In this document: in pieces, positions 45,118 to 53,940 of the stretch
Numbering within the stretch: the first letter of the stretch is position 1
Layout: every line of letters starts with the position of its first letter
Source of the DNA: Ferrovibrio sp.
Lineage (GTDB): Bacteria; Pseudomonadota; Alphaproteobacteria; Ferrovibrionales; Ferrovibrionaceae
Assembly (NCBI RefSeq): GCF_019636075.1
Contig: NZ_JAHBYG010000021.1
Location: 1 to 63,542 of the forward strand
DNA: 63,542 bases
Direction of reading: 5' to 3'
Translations under genes and position numbers: made by a program
The notes under the pieces: model-generated
The model's input: only the letters and a program-made list of their open reading frames with translations
Databases searched by the model: none
What the model was told of the DNA's origin: nothing

Positions 45118-46503
45118 ATGAAAGTCGTCACCCGCTTCGCGCCTTCGCCCACTGGCTACCTGCATATCGGCGGCGGCCGCACCGCTTTGTTCAACTGGCT
45201 GTTCGCCCGCCACCATGGCGGCACCTTCCGCCTGCGCATCGAGGATACCGACCGCGCGCGCTCCACGCCCGATGCCATCGAAAAGATTTTCGAGGGCATG
45301 CGCTGGCTCGGCCTGGATTGGGATGGCGAGGTGGTGATGCAGTTTTCACGCATGGACCGCCATGCCGAGGTGGCGCGCAAGATGCTGGCCGAGGGCAAGG
45401 CCTATCTTTGCTATTGCAGCCCGGAAGAACTGGAAGCGATGCGCGCCAAGGCCAAGGCGGAAGGCCGCCCGATCCGCTATGACGGCACCTGGCGCGACCG
45501 CGATCCGGCCGATGCCCCGGCCGGCGTGAAGCCGGTGGTGCGTTTCAAGGCGCCGCGCGAGGGCAGCACGATCATCAAGGATCATGTGCAGGGCGACGTG
45601 ACCTTCCAGAACGAGCAGCTCGATGACCTGATCATCCTGCGCTCGGACGGCACACCGACCTACAATCTCTCCGTGGTGGTGGACGACCACGATATGGGCG
45701 TGACCCATATCATCCGCGGCGACGACCATCTCACCAATGCAGCGCGGCAGACGCAACTCTATATCGCCGCCGGTTTCGATGTGCCGGATTTCGCCCATGT
45801 GCCGCTGATCCATGGCCCCGATGGCGCAAAGCTGTCGAAACGCCATGGCGCGCTCGGCGTGGATGCCTATGCCGATATGGGCTATCTGCCGGCTGCCATG
45901 CGCAACTACCTGCTGCGGCTGGGCTGGAGCCATGGCGATGAGGAGATCATTTCCACCGCCCAGGCCATCGAATGGTTCGGGCTGGATCATGTCGGCCGTT
46001 CGCCGGCGCGCTTCGATTTCGTGAAACTGGGCAATCTCAACGGCCATTACATCCGGTCCACGCCGGAGGATGAGTTGCTGGCTGCCCTGCTGCCCTTCAT
46101 CAGCGCCGAGAAGCGGCTGAACCGTGCGCTGAGCGAGGATGAAACCGCGCGCGTGAAAGCGTTGCTGCCCGCCGCGAAAGAGCGCGCGAAAGACCTGAAC
46201 GAACTGGCCGATGCCATGCTGTTCCTGTTCACCCGCCCGGATGCCGCCGCCACCAAAACATTGCTCGGCGACAATACCGCGCTGCTGCCCGATCTGGCCG
46301 CAGCGCTTGCCGCCTGCAACGACTGGACCGCAGATGCCACCGAAACCGCCGTGCGCAACTTCGCCGAAGCGCGAGGCATCAAGCTGGGCCAAGCCGCCCA
46401 GCCGCTGCGTATGGCACTGACCGGCAGCAAGGTGTCGCCGCCGATCTTCAACGTGATGGCCGCGTTGGGCCGCGAGGAAACGGCGGCGCGGCTGATGCTC
46501 TGA
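45118..46503 (+). CDS. gltX: Glutamyl-tRNA synthetase
   Basis: A 461-residue class I synthetase. The N terminus shows [20 protein letters not shown] with the HIGH motif in the form HIGG, and the second signature appears as [10 protein letters not shown] (KLSKR near 241). The Glu-binding region [20 protein letters not shown] and the Rossmann-fold [16 protein letters not shown] are typical, and the anticodon-binding helical domain follows. The C terminus ends GKEET-like [11 protein letters not shown]. It is divergent from comEC and convergent with the small PAS gene, four bases away from its stop. Confidence 0.97.
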   Translation: MKVVTRFAPSPTGYLHIGGGRTALFNWLFARHHGGTFRLRIEDTDRARSTPDAIEKIFEGMRWLGLDWDGEVVMQFSRMDRHAEVARKMLAEGKAYLCYCSPEELEAMRAKAKAEGRPIRYDGTWRDRDPADAPAGVKPVVRFKAPREGSTIIKDHVQGDVTFQNEQLDDLIILRSDGTPTYNLSVVVDDHDMGVTHIIRGDDHLTNAARQTQLYIAAGFDVPDFAHVPLIHGPDGAKLSKRHGALGVDAYADMGYLPAAMRNYLLRLGWSHGDEEIISTAQAIEWFGLDHVGRSPARFDFVKLGNLNGHYIRSTPEDELLAALLPFISAEKRLNRALSEDETARVKALLPAAKERAKDLNELADAMLFLFTRPDAAATKTLLGDNTALLPDLAAALAACNDWTADATETAVRNFAEARGIKLGQAAQPLRMALTGSKVSPPIFNVMAALGREETAARLML

Positions 46504-46506
46504 ACC

Positions 46507-46965
46507 TTACCCGCGCGCCACGCGCAGGAAGGCTTCGCCGATCAGTAGATGACTGATGATGCCGCCTGCATCGCCAAGCGGCAGGATAAGGCGGTCGTAT
46601 TGCAGAATGCGCGGGCCGTCCCAGCGCGTGATGCTGACATGGAAAGGCTTCGCTTCGCTGCAAGCCAGATCGAGATGCTGGCGCATCACCGCGCGGGTTT
46701 CGCGGGTCAGGCCATCGGCATCGGGGCGCAGCTCGGAGAGCTTGGCATAAGCCGGGCCGATCTGGCGGTAGAGATAACTGCCATCGGGCATGATCTCCAC
46801 CAAACCGAGATCATCGGCGGCCGGCAGCGCGGTCAGCTTGCCCACGGCATCCACAGGCGCCAGCGGATTGGCGCCGCGCGCGGCATTGTACCAGGCATTG
46901 AGCTCCAGCAGGCTGGGTGCCTGAATCTCGTCGGCAAGCCAGCCCAGCGGCGGCGGCTTGATCAT
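46507..46965 (-). CDS. PAS_5-like domain protein, small
   Basis: A 152-residue protein of the same general type as the protein at 39621-40232: LLELNAWYNAARGANPLAPVDAVG, DGSYLYRQIGPAYAKLSELRPDADG, a central TRAVMRQHLDLACSEAKPFHV and the closing LQYDRLILPLGDAGGIISHLLIGEAF. There is no output domain. It begins with ATG 46965, which overlaps the stop of the thioesterase gene (ATGA), so the two are translated together. Ligand unknown. Confidence 0.78.
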   Translation of the reverse strand: MIKPPPLGWLADEIQAPSLLELNAWYNAARGANPLAPVDAVGKLTALPAADDLGLVEIMPDGSYLYRQIGPAYAKLSELRPDADGLTRETRAVMRQHLDLACSEAKPFHVSITRWDGPRILQYDRLILPLGDAGGIISHLLIGEAFLRVARG

Positions 46966-47366
46966 GACACCTGCGCCTCGGGCGGAACCGGACGCGGCCG
47001 GCCATTCTCGTCGATCGCCACATAGGTGAAGGTGCCCTCGGTCACCTTGATCTCGCCGGGATCGAGCCGACGCACCACAATGGTCTCCATCCTCACCGCC
47101 ATGGAACTGCGCCCCACCCGAATCACCCGGGCGTAGATCGAAACCACATCGCCCACCTTGATCGGCTGGTGGAAGGTCATGGCATCCACCGCCACGGTAA
47201 CGGTGCGTCCCTGGCTGCGCCGCGCGGCTACGATGCCGCCGGCGATATCCATCTGGCTGAGCACCCAGCCGCCGAAAATATCGCCATTGCTGTTCATGTC
47301 GGATGGCATCGGCGCGCTGCGGATCACCGGCTCGCCGCGCTCAACCTTGTCCGCTGCCTCGCTCAT
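46962..47366 (-). CDS. Acyl-CoA thioesterase, YciA family
   Basis: A 134-residue hotdog-fold thioesterase. It shows PSDMNSNGDIFGGWVLSQMDIAGG, with the Asn/Asp near residue 29 in the active site, followed by DAMTFHQPIKVGDVVSIYA and IKVTEGTFTYVAID, the YciA/acyl-CoA hydrolase pattern. Such enzymes hydrolyse many acyl-CoAs to free acids and CoA. I chose ATG 47366 (MSEAADKVERG), as upstream codons run into the divergent promoter. It overlaps the PAS gene by four bases. Confidence 0.92.
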   Translation of the reverse strand: MSEAADKVERGEPVIRSAPMPSDMNSNGDIFGGWVLSQMDIAGGIVAARRSQGRTVTVAVDAMTFHQPIKVGDVVSIYARVIRVGRSSMAVRMETIVVRRLDPGEIKVTEGTFTYVAIDENGRPRPVPPEAQVS

Positions 47367-47421
47367 ATCGCACCCCTGCTTTGGTAAAAACCTGTTCGCA
47401 ATCGCGGAAAACCGGCTATAA

Positions 47422-47439
47422 GCCACTACATATAGTGGC
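47422..47439. promoter_or_regulatory. 18-bp inverted repeat between the thioesterase gene and parE
   Basis: GCCACTA, CATA, TAGTGGC form a perfect dyad in the divergent gap, 56 bases before the thioesterase start and 71 before parE. It may be an operator for either gene. Confidence 0.5.
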
Positions 47440-47509
47440 CTCCGAGTCGGGCAAGCCTATACAGCCGCCCGGCTTTGCAGTATAGCGCCAACCCGAAATA
47501 CCGCGAAGC

Positions 47510-49489
47510 ATGAGTCAGATGACCGATTTGTTCCAGAATGCCGGCAAGACCGGCTCCGACTATACCGCCAAGGATATCGAGGTTCTCGAGGGCCTGGAGC
47601 CGGTGCGCCGCCGCCCCGGCATGTATATCGGTGGCACCGATGAGCGTGCCCTGCACCATCTGTTCGCCGAGGTGTTGGATAATTCCATGGACGAGGCCGT
47701 GGCCGGCCATGCCGACCGCATCGAAGTGGAATTTCTGGCCGATGGCGCGCTGAAGGTGAGCGACAACGGCCGCGGCATTCCGATCGACCGGCACCCCAAG
47801 TTCAAGGACAAGTCGGCGCTGGAAGTGATCTTCACCACGCTGCATTCCGGCGGCAAGTTTTCCGACAAGGTATATTCCACCGCCGGCGGCCTACATGGCG
47901 TGGGCATCTCTGTGGTGAATGCGCTGTCTGACCGGCTGACCGTGGAAGTGGCGCGCGACCGCGAACTCTGGCGGCAGGATTATTCGCGCGGCACGCCGCA
48001 GAACAAGCTGAGCAAGGTGGGCGCCGCCCCCAACCGGCGCGGCACCACCGTGCTGTTCCATCCCGATGAGCAGATTTTCGGCAAGGGCGCGCATTTCCGC
48101 CCCGGCCGCCTGTTCCGCATGGCCCGCTCGAAGGCTTACCTGTATCCCGGCGTCGAGATTCGCTGGAAATGCGCTGCCGAATTGATCCTCAATGGCGACG
48201 ACACGCCCGCCGAGGCCACGCTGCATTTTCCCGGCGGCCTGCGCGATTATCTGGAAGCGGCGCTGGAAGGCCAGTCCACCATCACACCCACGCCGTTTGC
48301 CGGCCGTGCGCAATTGGCCAACGAGCGTGGCCAGGTGGAATGGGCGATCCATTGGCCGCAGGAAATCGGCGATGGCTGGCTGAATGCCTATGTGAATACC
48401 GTGCCCACCCCGGAAGGCGGCACCCACGAGGCCGGCTTCCGTTCGGCCCTGCTGCGCGGCTTCAAGGATTACGGCGACCTGACCGGGAATAAGCGCGCCA
48501 GCCAGATCACCGCCGACGACATCATGAGCGGCGCCACCGCCATGCTCTCGCTGTTCATCAAGGAACCGCAATTCCAGGGCCAGACCAAGGAAAAGCTGGT
48601 CAGCGTGGAAGCGCAGAAACTGGTGGAAACCGCGATCAAGGATCATTTCGACCATTGGCTGGCCGGCGCGCCGCAGCAGGCCACGGCCCTGCTGGTGCGC
48701 ATCATCGAGCGGGCGGAAGAACGCCTGCGGCGCCGGGCCGAAAAGGAAGTCGGCCGCAAGACCGCCACCCGCAAGCTGCGCCTGCCGGGCAAGCTGGCCG
48801 ATTGCAGCGAAGACAGCGCCGGCGGCACCGAAATCTTCATCGTGGAAGGCGACAGCGCCGGCGGCTCGGCCAAGCAGGCCCGCGAGCGCAAGACCCAAGC
48901 CATCCTGCCGTTGCGCGGCAAAATCCTGAACGTGGCCTCGGCCGGCGTGGGCAAGCTCGCCGCCAATCAGGAATTATCCGATCTGGTGCTGGCGCTGGGT
49001 TGCGGCACCGGCACCAAATACCGCGACGAGGATCTGCGCTACGAGAAGGTCATCATCATGACCGACGCCGACGTGGACGGCGCGCATATCGCCTCGCTGC
49101 TGATCACGTTCTTCTTCCGCGAGATGCCCAGCCTGATCCGCAACGGCCATCTTTATCTGGCGCAGCCGCCGCTGTATCGCCTCAGCCAGGGTGGCAAGAC
49201 CGCCTATGCGCGCGATGACGCCCATAAAGACGAATTGATGAAATCAACCTTCTCCGGTCGCGGAAAAGTAGAAGTCAGCCGCTTCAAGGGCCTGGGCGAA
49301 ATGCCGCCCGCGCAGTTGAAGGAAACCACCATGAACCCGAAGAACCGCGTCTTGCTGCGGGTTCAGGTGCAGTCTGAAATCGCCGAGGAAGCCAGCGACC
49401 TGGTGGAACGCCTGATGGGCCGCAAGGCCGAGATGCGTTTCCAGTTCATCCAGGAAAATGCCCGCTTCGCCGGCGAGATCGACGTATAA
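47510..49489 (+). CDS. parE: DNA topoisomerase IV subunit B
   Basis: A 659-residue type IIA topoisomerase ATPase subunit that with ParC decatenates daughter chromosomes. The GHKL ATPase shows VLDNSMDEAVAGH, KVSDNGRGIPIDRHP and AGGLHGVGISVVNALS; the TOPRIM domain shows EIFIVEGDSAGGSAKQARERKTQAILPLRGKILNV (in part), with the acidic metal site later in MTDADVDGAHI. Length (about 630-660) and the lack of the large GyrB insert indicate ParE instead of GyrB. It starts at ATG 47510. Confidence 0.95.
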   Translation: MSQMTDLFQNAGKTGSDYTAKDIEVLEGLEPVRRRPGMYIGGTDERALHHLFAEVLDNSMDEAVAGHADRIEVEFLADGALKVSDNGRGIPIDRHPKFKDKSALEVIFTTLHSGGKFSDKVYSTAGGLHGVGISVVNALSDRLTVEVARDRELWRQDYSRGTPQNKLSKVGAAPNRRGTTVLFHPDEQIFGKGAHFRPGRLFRMARSKAYLYPGVEIRWKCAAELILNGDDTPAEATLHFPGGLRDYLEAALEGQSTITPTPFAGRAQLANERGQVEWAIHWPQEIGDGWLNAYVNTVPTPEGGTHEAGFRSALLRGFKDYGDLTGNKRASQITADDIMSGATAMLSLFIKEPQFQGQTKEKLVSVEAQKLVETAIKDHFDHWLAGAPQQATALLVRIIERAEERLRRRAEKEVGRKTATRKLRLPGKLADCSEDSAGGTEIFIVEGDSAGGSAKQARERKTQAILPLRGKILNVASAGVGKLAANQELSDLVLALGCGTGTKYRDEDLRYEKVIIMTDADVDGAHIASLLITFFFREMPSLIRNGHLYLAQPPLYRLSQGGKTAYARDDAHKDELMKSTFSGRGKVEVSRFKGLGEMPPAQLKETTMNPKNRVLLRVQVQSEIAEEASDLVERLMGRKAEMRFQFIQENARFAGEIDV

Positions 49490-49603
49490 CCGCATAGCCT
49501 TCTTGTCTTGAGCGCCTTGAGCCTGCCTGGGCGGAGTTGTAGCCTGGAGCCGGAGCCAATGCGGCGCCAAACAGTCATCCAGGCAGCGTAAGGCAGCAGC
49601 AGC

Positions 49604-50806
49604 ATGAGCATCACCCTCGATGTGACGACATTGTCGTTCATGTCGTTGCTGATTTTCGGTTTGATGTGCGGCCTGCTGCTGATGATGTGGCTGGGCGACC
49701 GCAAGGAAACCGCGCTGCTATTCTGGATTGCGTCGTATTTCCTGCCCAGCCTGGGATTGGCCGGCCTGCTGCTGCGCGGCACGATCCCGGATATACTTTC
49801 CATCGTCGGCGCCAATACCGTATTGATCACCGGCTTTGTGCTGGCCTGGTGGGGTAATCAGCATTTCTTCAACCAGCGCCCGAGCTACGCCTGGGGCATC
49901 GGCATCATTCTGGCGATTCTGGTCGGTTCGATTATCTTCTATGGCCCGGGCCAGGAAAATTTCGTCAAGCGCGTGATGGTGATATCGGCGCTGTTGTCGC
50001 TGATCAGCCTGATCAACGCGCTCAGCCTGACAAAGCGCACGCCGCCATCCATGTGGCCGGCGCAAGGCCTGGCGATCGTTGCCTATCTCAGCATCGCCAG
50101 CTTCTATGCGCTGCGGTTTTTTCTGGCCTCGCGGCAGGATATTCCACCCGGGCTGTTTGCCAGCGGCTGGCTCGGCGTCATCACCTTCCTGCTACCCACC
50201 GCCGGTTCGGCCCTGATCGCCTTTGCCTGGATTCTGCTGGTGAATCAGCGGTTGCGGTTAAGGCTAATCGAAACCCATCAGATCGATCTGGCCACCGGCG
50301 CGCTCAACCGCGACAGTCTGGCGGAAACCGGCGCCGCCGAAATCTCGCGCAGCCGGCGCCACGGCAACCTGCTTTCGGTACTGCTGCTGGATATCGATCA
50401 TTTCCGCCGCATCAACGAACGCTATGGCCAAGCCGTGGGCAATGCATGGCTGGGCCACCTGGTTACGGTGGCGCGTGGCGTACTGCGCCAGGAGGATCGG
50501 ATCGGCCGGCTGGCCGGCGACGAATTCTGCGTGATCCTGCCACAGACGGATCCGCATGGCGCCGCCCTGCTGGCCGAACGCATCCGGTTAGCCATCGAAG
50601 CAACGCCGCTGCAAACCGGCAGCGGCACAGTACCAGCCACGGTAAGCATCGGCGTTGCGGCGCTGGAACCCAACGATATCGCGCCGGATTGGGAACGCCT
50701 CTGCGCCAGCGCCGATATGGCCCTGCATGATGCCAAACGCATGGGGCGAAACCGCGTGGCTATTGCCACGGCGGAAACCGCCTTGCGGCTTTCGAGCGGG
50801 CTTTAG
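49604..50806 (+). CDS. Membrane-bound diguanylate cyclase (GGDEF, AGDEF variant)
   Basis: A 400-residue protein with six or seven membrane segments (residues 1-205) and a C-terminal GGDEF domain. The domain shows LDIDHFRRINERYGQAVGNAWLG and the active-site loop RIGRLAGDEFCVILP, an AGDEF form that is active in several known cyclases. Five residues before it lies RQED, an RxxD product-inhibition site. So synthesis of cyclic di-GMP with feedback control is likely. The membrane part has no named sensor domain. The stop overlaps the stop of the convergent hydrolase gene. Confidence 0.9.
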   Translation: MSITLDVTTLSFMSLLIFGLMCGLLLMMWLGDRKETALLFWIASYFLPSLGLAGLLLRGTIPDILSIVGANTVLITGFVLAWWGNQHFFNQRPSYAWGIGIILAILVGSIIFYGPGQENFVKRVMVISALLSLISLINALSLTKRTPPSMWPAQGLAIVAYLSIASFYALRFFLASRQDIPPGLFASGWLGVITFLLPTAGSALIAFAWILLVNQRLRLRLIETHQIDLATGALNRDSLAETGAAEISRSRRHGNLLSVLLLDIDHFRRINERYGQAVGNAWLGHLVTVARGVLRQEDRIGRLAGDEFCVILPQTDPHGAALLAERIRLAIEATPLQTGSGTVPATVSIGVAALEPNDIAPDWERLCASADMALHDAKRMGRNRVAIATAETALRLSSGL

Positions 50807-51507
50807 GCCTTAAGCCAATCCCTGAGCAGCCTGGCAACCTTGCCGGCACGCTCCATCGGCGCCATATGGCCGGCATCCTGCACGATGGCCAGCCTGGCTT
50901 TGGGTATCAGCGCTGCCATTTCTTCATGCACCTCTGGCGGCGTGAGTGCATCGGCCTCACCGCACAGCACCAGGCAGGGCATGTCGTATCGGGCCAATTG
51001 CGGCCGGCTGTCGGGCCGGCCCATGATGGCGGTCTGCTGCTTCACGAAACGCTCCACGCCGATGAAATCCGCCATCGCGGTGAGGCGATCCACCAACGCA
51101 CTGTTATTCACGTTTTTGGGATGCAGCAGAAACGGCAGCAATTGCGGCGTGATACCCTTGAACTTGCCCAGGCTGGCCAACTGGATGAAGCTGCGGCGGC
51201 GCTGGGTCTGTTCCGGGCTGTCGGGCCGTGCCGAAGTGTCGAGCAACGCCAGCCGCTCCACCCGCTCTGGCGCCTGGCGCATGATTTCGTGGCAGATATA
51301 ACCGCCCATGGAAAGCCCGGCCAGCGCGAAGCGGTCTGGCGCCTCGGCCAGCACGGCGCGCGCCATGTCGGTCACATTATCCTGGTCGTATTGTCCGCTC
51401 GGCACCAGGCAATGGGCGATATCGCTCAGGCGCTGAATCTGTTCGCGCCAGAGATCGTGATTGTTCAACAGCCCAGGCACCAGCACCAGGGACGGACGCG
51501 CCGCCAT
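50803..51507 (-). CDS. Alpha/beta hydrolase
   Basis: A 234-residue alpha/beta-fold hydrolase. It shows LVLVPGLLNNHDLW (oxyanion region), the nucleophile elbow LAGLSMGGYICHEIM (Ser near residue 84), the acid in CGEADALTPPEVH and the His in DAGHMAPME. The compact size resembles hydrolases with a small lid, close to AB-hydrolase 6 esterases or hydrolases of meta-cleavage type. Substrate unknown. It begins at ATG 51507 just after the isochorismatase-like gene in genome order and is convergent with the GGDEF gene. Confidence 0.87.
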   Translation of the reverse strand: MAARPSLVLVPGLLNNHDLWREQIQRLSDIAHCLVPSGQYDQDNVTDMARAVLAEAPDRFALAGLSMGGYICHEIMRQAPERVERLALLDTSARPDSPEQTQRRRSFIQLASLGKFKGITPQLLPFLLHPKNVNNSALVDRLTAMADFIGVERFVKQQTAIMGRPDSRPQLARYDMPCLVLCGEADALTPPEVHEEMAALIPKARLAIVQDAGHMAPMERAGKVARLLRDWLKA

Positions 51508-51517
51508 GCACCATTCT

Positions 51518-51545
51518 CCTATTTGATCCGTTTACCCTATTTGAT
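51518..51545 (-). repeat. 10-bp direct repeat with 18-bp spacing at the isochorismatase-like stop
   Basis: CCTATTTGAT occurs at 51518-51527 and 51536-51545. On the minus strand the gene end reads Ser-Lys-Leu-Ile-Lys-stop and the next six codons in the same frame read Gly-Lys-Arg-Ile-Lys-stop, so the last codons and stop are repeated, though imperfectly. Confidence 0.6.
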
Positions 51546-52082
51546 GAGCTTGCTGAGGGCGCGGAATTGCGGATGCCCGGCCTGCCCCAGCCATTCAAAA
51601 ACGCACATCTCGGCATTCACCAATATAGCGCCGGCCTGGCGCATGCGGGCTTCGGCCAAAGCCACGCTGTCGCGGCTGCGCGAAGAGATCGCGTCGCTCA
51701 CCACGAATACCCGATACTCATGTTGCAGCAGGTCCAGCACGGTCTGCAGCACGCAGACATGGGCCTCGATGCCCAGCACCACGATCTGCCGCCGGCCATC
51801 GTCCTCGCGCAGCATGTTGCGCACCGGCGGCTCGGCATAGGCAGAAAAATGCAGCTTCTCGAAAATCGGCGCGCTACCCAGCGGCTCAAGCAATTCAGGC
51901 ACCGTCGGCCCAAGCCCCTTGGGATATTGCTCGGTGGCCAGCACCGGCACATTCATGGCCGCCGCCGCCGCCAGCATGATCCGGCTGCGCTCCACCACGC
52001 GCGCGGAATCGGCCATCACCGGCAGCAGCCGTTGCTGCACGTCGATCACCAGCAATCGGGATTCAGGGGCGGACAAGCGCAT
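51537..52082 (-). CDS. Isochorismatase-like cysteine hydrolase
   Basis: A 181-residue hydrolase of the nicotinamidase/isochorismatase superfamily. The Asp of the catalytic triad is in VIDVQQRLLPVM (near 13), the Lys is probably in FEKLHFSAY (near 95), and the Cys is in IEAHVCVLQTVLDL (near 130). The middle AAAAMNVPVLATEQYPKGLG is typical of the YcaC-type branch. Substrate cannot be decided. It begins at ATG 52082 and is followed on the same strand by the alpha/beta hydrolase, with RBS AGGAG inside the repeated end. Confidence 0.9.
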   Translation of the reverse strand: MRLSAPESRLLVIDVQQRLLPVMADSARVVERSRIMLAAAAAMNVPVLATEQYPKGLGPTVPELLEPLGSAPIFEKLHFSAYAEPPVRNMLREDDGRRQIVVLGIEAHVCVLQTVLDLLQHEYRVFVVSDAISSRSRDSVALAEARMRQAGAILVNAEMCVFEWLGQAGHPQFRALSKLIK

Positions 52083-52123
52083 GAGCCATACTAACCTATG
52101 CCCGCAGCTTCAGGCAAACCGCA

Positions 52124-52960
52124 TCAATTGCCGAACAAAACCGGCTTTTCCAAGCCATCGAGGATGGCCTCGGTAACGCCGCCGAACACCATCTCGCGCA
52201 GCCGCGAATGGCCATAGGCCCCCATCACCAGCAAATCCATACCGTAACGCTGCATGCTGTCGCGCAGGATGGCTTCCACCGGCTCCTCGCCGGATGCCTG
52301 GCTGGCCAGCTCCACCTTGGCGCCATGGCGGGCCAGATGCCGCACCATCAGGGCGCCGGGCGTGCCGCCGGTTTCATCCGCATCGATGCACAGCAGCTGG
52401 ATATGCGCAGCCTTGGCCAGCAGCGGCAGCGCATCATGCACGGCACGGCTGGCCTCGCGGCTGCCATTCCAGGCCACCAGAACGCGCTGGCCCAGATTGG
52501 CGGCATCTATGTCTGCGCCCGTGGGCAGCACCAGAACCGGCCGGCCCATCCGCAGGCCCAGTTCATGCGGCAGCATCGGTTCGCCATACCAGGCATCCGC
52601 AGGCGCGTCTGTCGCCACCACGGCCTTTTCCAGAATGGCCAGATCGCAAACGCGGCCAGCCAGCTTCATACCGGCAATCGGCGGCAATTCGCTTTGCAGC
52701 CATTCGCAAGGCTGGCCCGCCGCCAGGCAGGCGGCCTCGAATTCTCGGCGCAGGGTTGCGGCCCGCCCATCAACATTCTTGCGATGCCGGTCTATGAGTT
52801 CGCTCGGGAGGTAATGACGCACCTGCGGCGCCGGACGCAGCGAATGGAAGCCGGTGAGATGCGCACCGAACCGCGCAGCCAGATCGATGGCCACGCGGAT
52901 ACGGTTGTGGTTGCTGCCGACATCGTCCAGATGCAGCAGCAGATCGCGATAACCCGTCAC
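52124..52960 (-). CDS. Universal stress protein, tandem-domain, second of pair
   Basis: A 278-residue protein of two UspA-like domains. The ATP-binding motif of the C-terminal domain is GAYGHSRLREMVFGGVTEAIL, with the G-2x-G-9x-G(S/T) spacing; the N-terminal domain (YRDLLLHLDDVGSNHNRIRVAI) lacks a complete motif. It starts with GTG 52960, seven bases after the first usp gene of the pair. The two proteins share ends and much internal pattern and are clear paralogues. Roles in survival without oxygen or growth arrest are known for the family. Confidence 0.92.
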   Translation of the reverse strand: MTGYRDLLLHLDDVGSNHNRIRVAIDLAARFGAHLTGFHSLRPAPQVRHYLPSELIDRHRKNVDGRAATLRREFEAACLAAGQPCEWLQSELPPIAGMKLAGRVCDLAILEKAVVATDAPADAWYGEPMLPHELGLRMGRPVLVLPTGADIDAANLGQRVLVAWNGSREASRAVHDALPLLAKAAHIQLLCIDADETGGTPGALMVRHLARHGAKVELASQASGEEPVEAILRDSMQRYGMDLLVMGAYGHSRLREMVFGGVTEAILDGLEKPVLFGN

Positions 52961-52967
52961 GCCGGAA

Positions 52968-53813
52968 TCAATTGCTGAACAATACCGGCACGGTCATGCT
53001 GTCGAGGATGGTTTCGGTCACGCCGCCGAACACCATCTCGCGCAGCCTGGAATGGCCATAAGCGCCCATCACCAGCAGGTCGGCACTCCGATCGGCGATG
53101 GCAGACAGCAGCGCCTCGCCCACTTCGATATCCGACACAACGGTGTTGCTCACCTCCACCTTCACATCATGGCGCGCCAGATGGCGGGCCAGATCGGCGC
53201 CGGGGGTACCACGATCACGGTCGGCATTGATGCCATAAACAGTCACGCTCTTGGCACCGAGCAGGAAAGGCATCGCATCATGCACCGCACGGGTGGCTTC
53301 GCGGCTGCCATTCCAGGCGATCAAGATATTCTCGCCAAGCTTGGCCGGCAGGTTGCCGGCATAAGGCAGGCCCAGGATCGGCCGGCCGGCGCGCAAAGCC
53401 AGTTCATGGGGCAGCACAGACAGACCTGGCGCCTGAGGCGCAGAGTCGGTCGGTTCAGGATCCGGCTGGCCTACCAGCACCAAATCCACCGCACGGCCAT
53501 AAACCGAAACCGCATCCAGCGCCGGCCATTCGCTTTCGATCCATTCCACCGCCACGCCTTCGCGTTTGGCGGCCGCTTCGAATGCCGCATGGGTCGCCTT
53601 GGCCACCGCCTGGGCTTCGTCCACCTGCTTCTGGATGAATTCGGTGGGAATGAATTCGCCTGTGTAATACGGCATCACCGGCGGCGGCAGGGTATAAAGC
53701 GCGATCAGATGCGACCCGAAACGCCGCGCCAGCCCCAGCGCCGCATCGATTTTTGCCTTGCTGCGCGGATCGTCGGTCAAATGCAACAGAATGTCGCGAT
53801 AGGTCGTGTTCAT
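52968..53813 (-). CDS. Universal stress protein, tandem-domain, first of pair
   Basis: A 281-residue tandem UspA-domain protein. It begins MNTTYRDILLHLTDDPRSKAKI and ends with GAYGHSRLREMVFGGVTETIL, the ATP-binding motif of the second domain; a middle WNGSREATRAVHDAMPFL is also shared with its neighbour. The start ATG 53813 lies about 70 bases after an FNR/FixK-type palindrome, so expression when oxygen is low is likely for both genes of the pair. Confidence 0.92.
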   Translation of the reverse strand: MNTTYRDILLHLTDDPRSKAKIDAALGLARRFGSHLIALYTLPPPVMPYYTGEFIPTEFIQKQVDEAQAVAKATHAAFEAAAKREGVAVEWIESEWPALDAVSVYGRAVDLVLVGQPDPEPTDSAPQAPGLSVLPHELALRAGRPILGLPYAGNLPAKLGENILIAWNGSREATRAVHDAMPFLLGAKSVTVYGINADRDRGTPGADLARHLARHDVKVEVSNTVVSDIEVGEALLSAIADRSADLLVMGAYGHSRLREMVFGGVTETILDSMTVPVLFSN

Positions 53814-53881
53814 TGGGAGTCTCCATCAGCATGGAACGCGTTCTTATCAGATGTAGTCTGCCATGGCTGATGGCAAGTGCA

Positions 53882-53895
53882 TTGACGTGGATCAA
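53882..53895 (-). promoter_or_regulatory. FNR/FixK-type box before the usp pair
   Basis: TTGACGTGGATCAA matches TTGAT-N4-ATCAA at nine of ten positions. Its centre is about 75 bases before the usp start. A TACATC hexamer at 53855-53850 on the minus strand would put the start of transcription near 53843, close to the usual -41.5 activator distance. An overlapping palindrome GATCAAC-CCG-GTTGATC runs at 53890-53906. Confidence 0.65.
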
Positions 53896-53920
53896 CCCGG
53901 TTGATCTCAAGCCTCCCCTT

Positions 53921-53940
53921 CAAAAAACGGTTATTTTTTG
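53921..53940 (-). terminator. Weak A/T hairpin at the end of the MCE operon
   Basis: CAAAAAA and TTTTTTG flank the lipoprotein stop codon; on the minus strand the T-run CCGTTTTTTG follows the stop. The stem is A-T only, so termination would be weak, but it is the only candidate between this operon and the usp genes. Confidence 0.3.

Noticed and set aside
47510..49489. parE as gyrB
   Set aside because: The length and the absence of the large C-terminal insertion seen in many GyrB proteins favour ParE.
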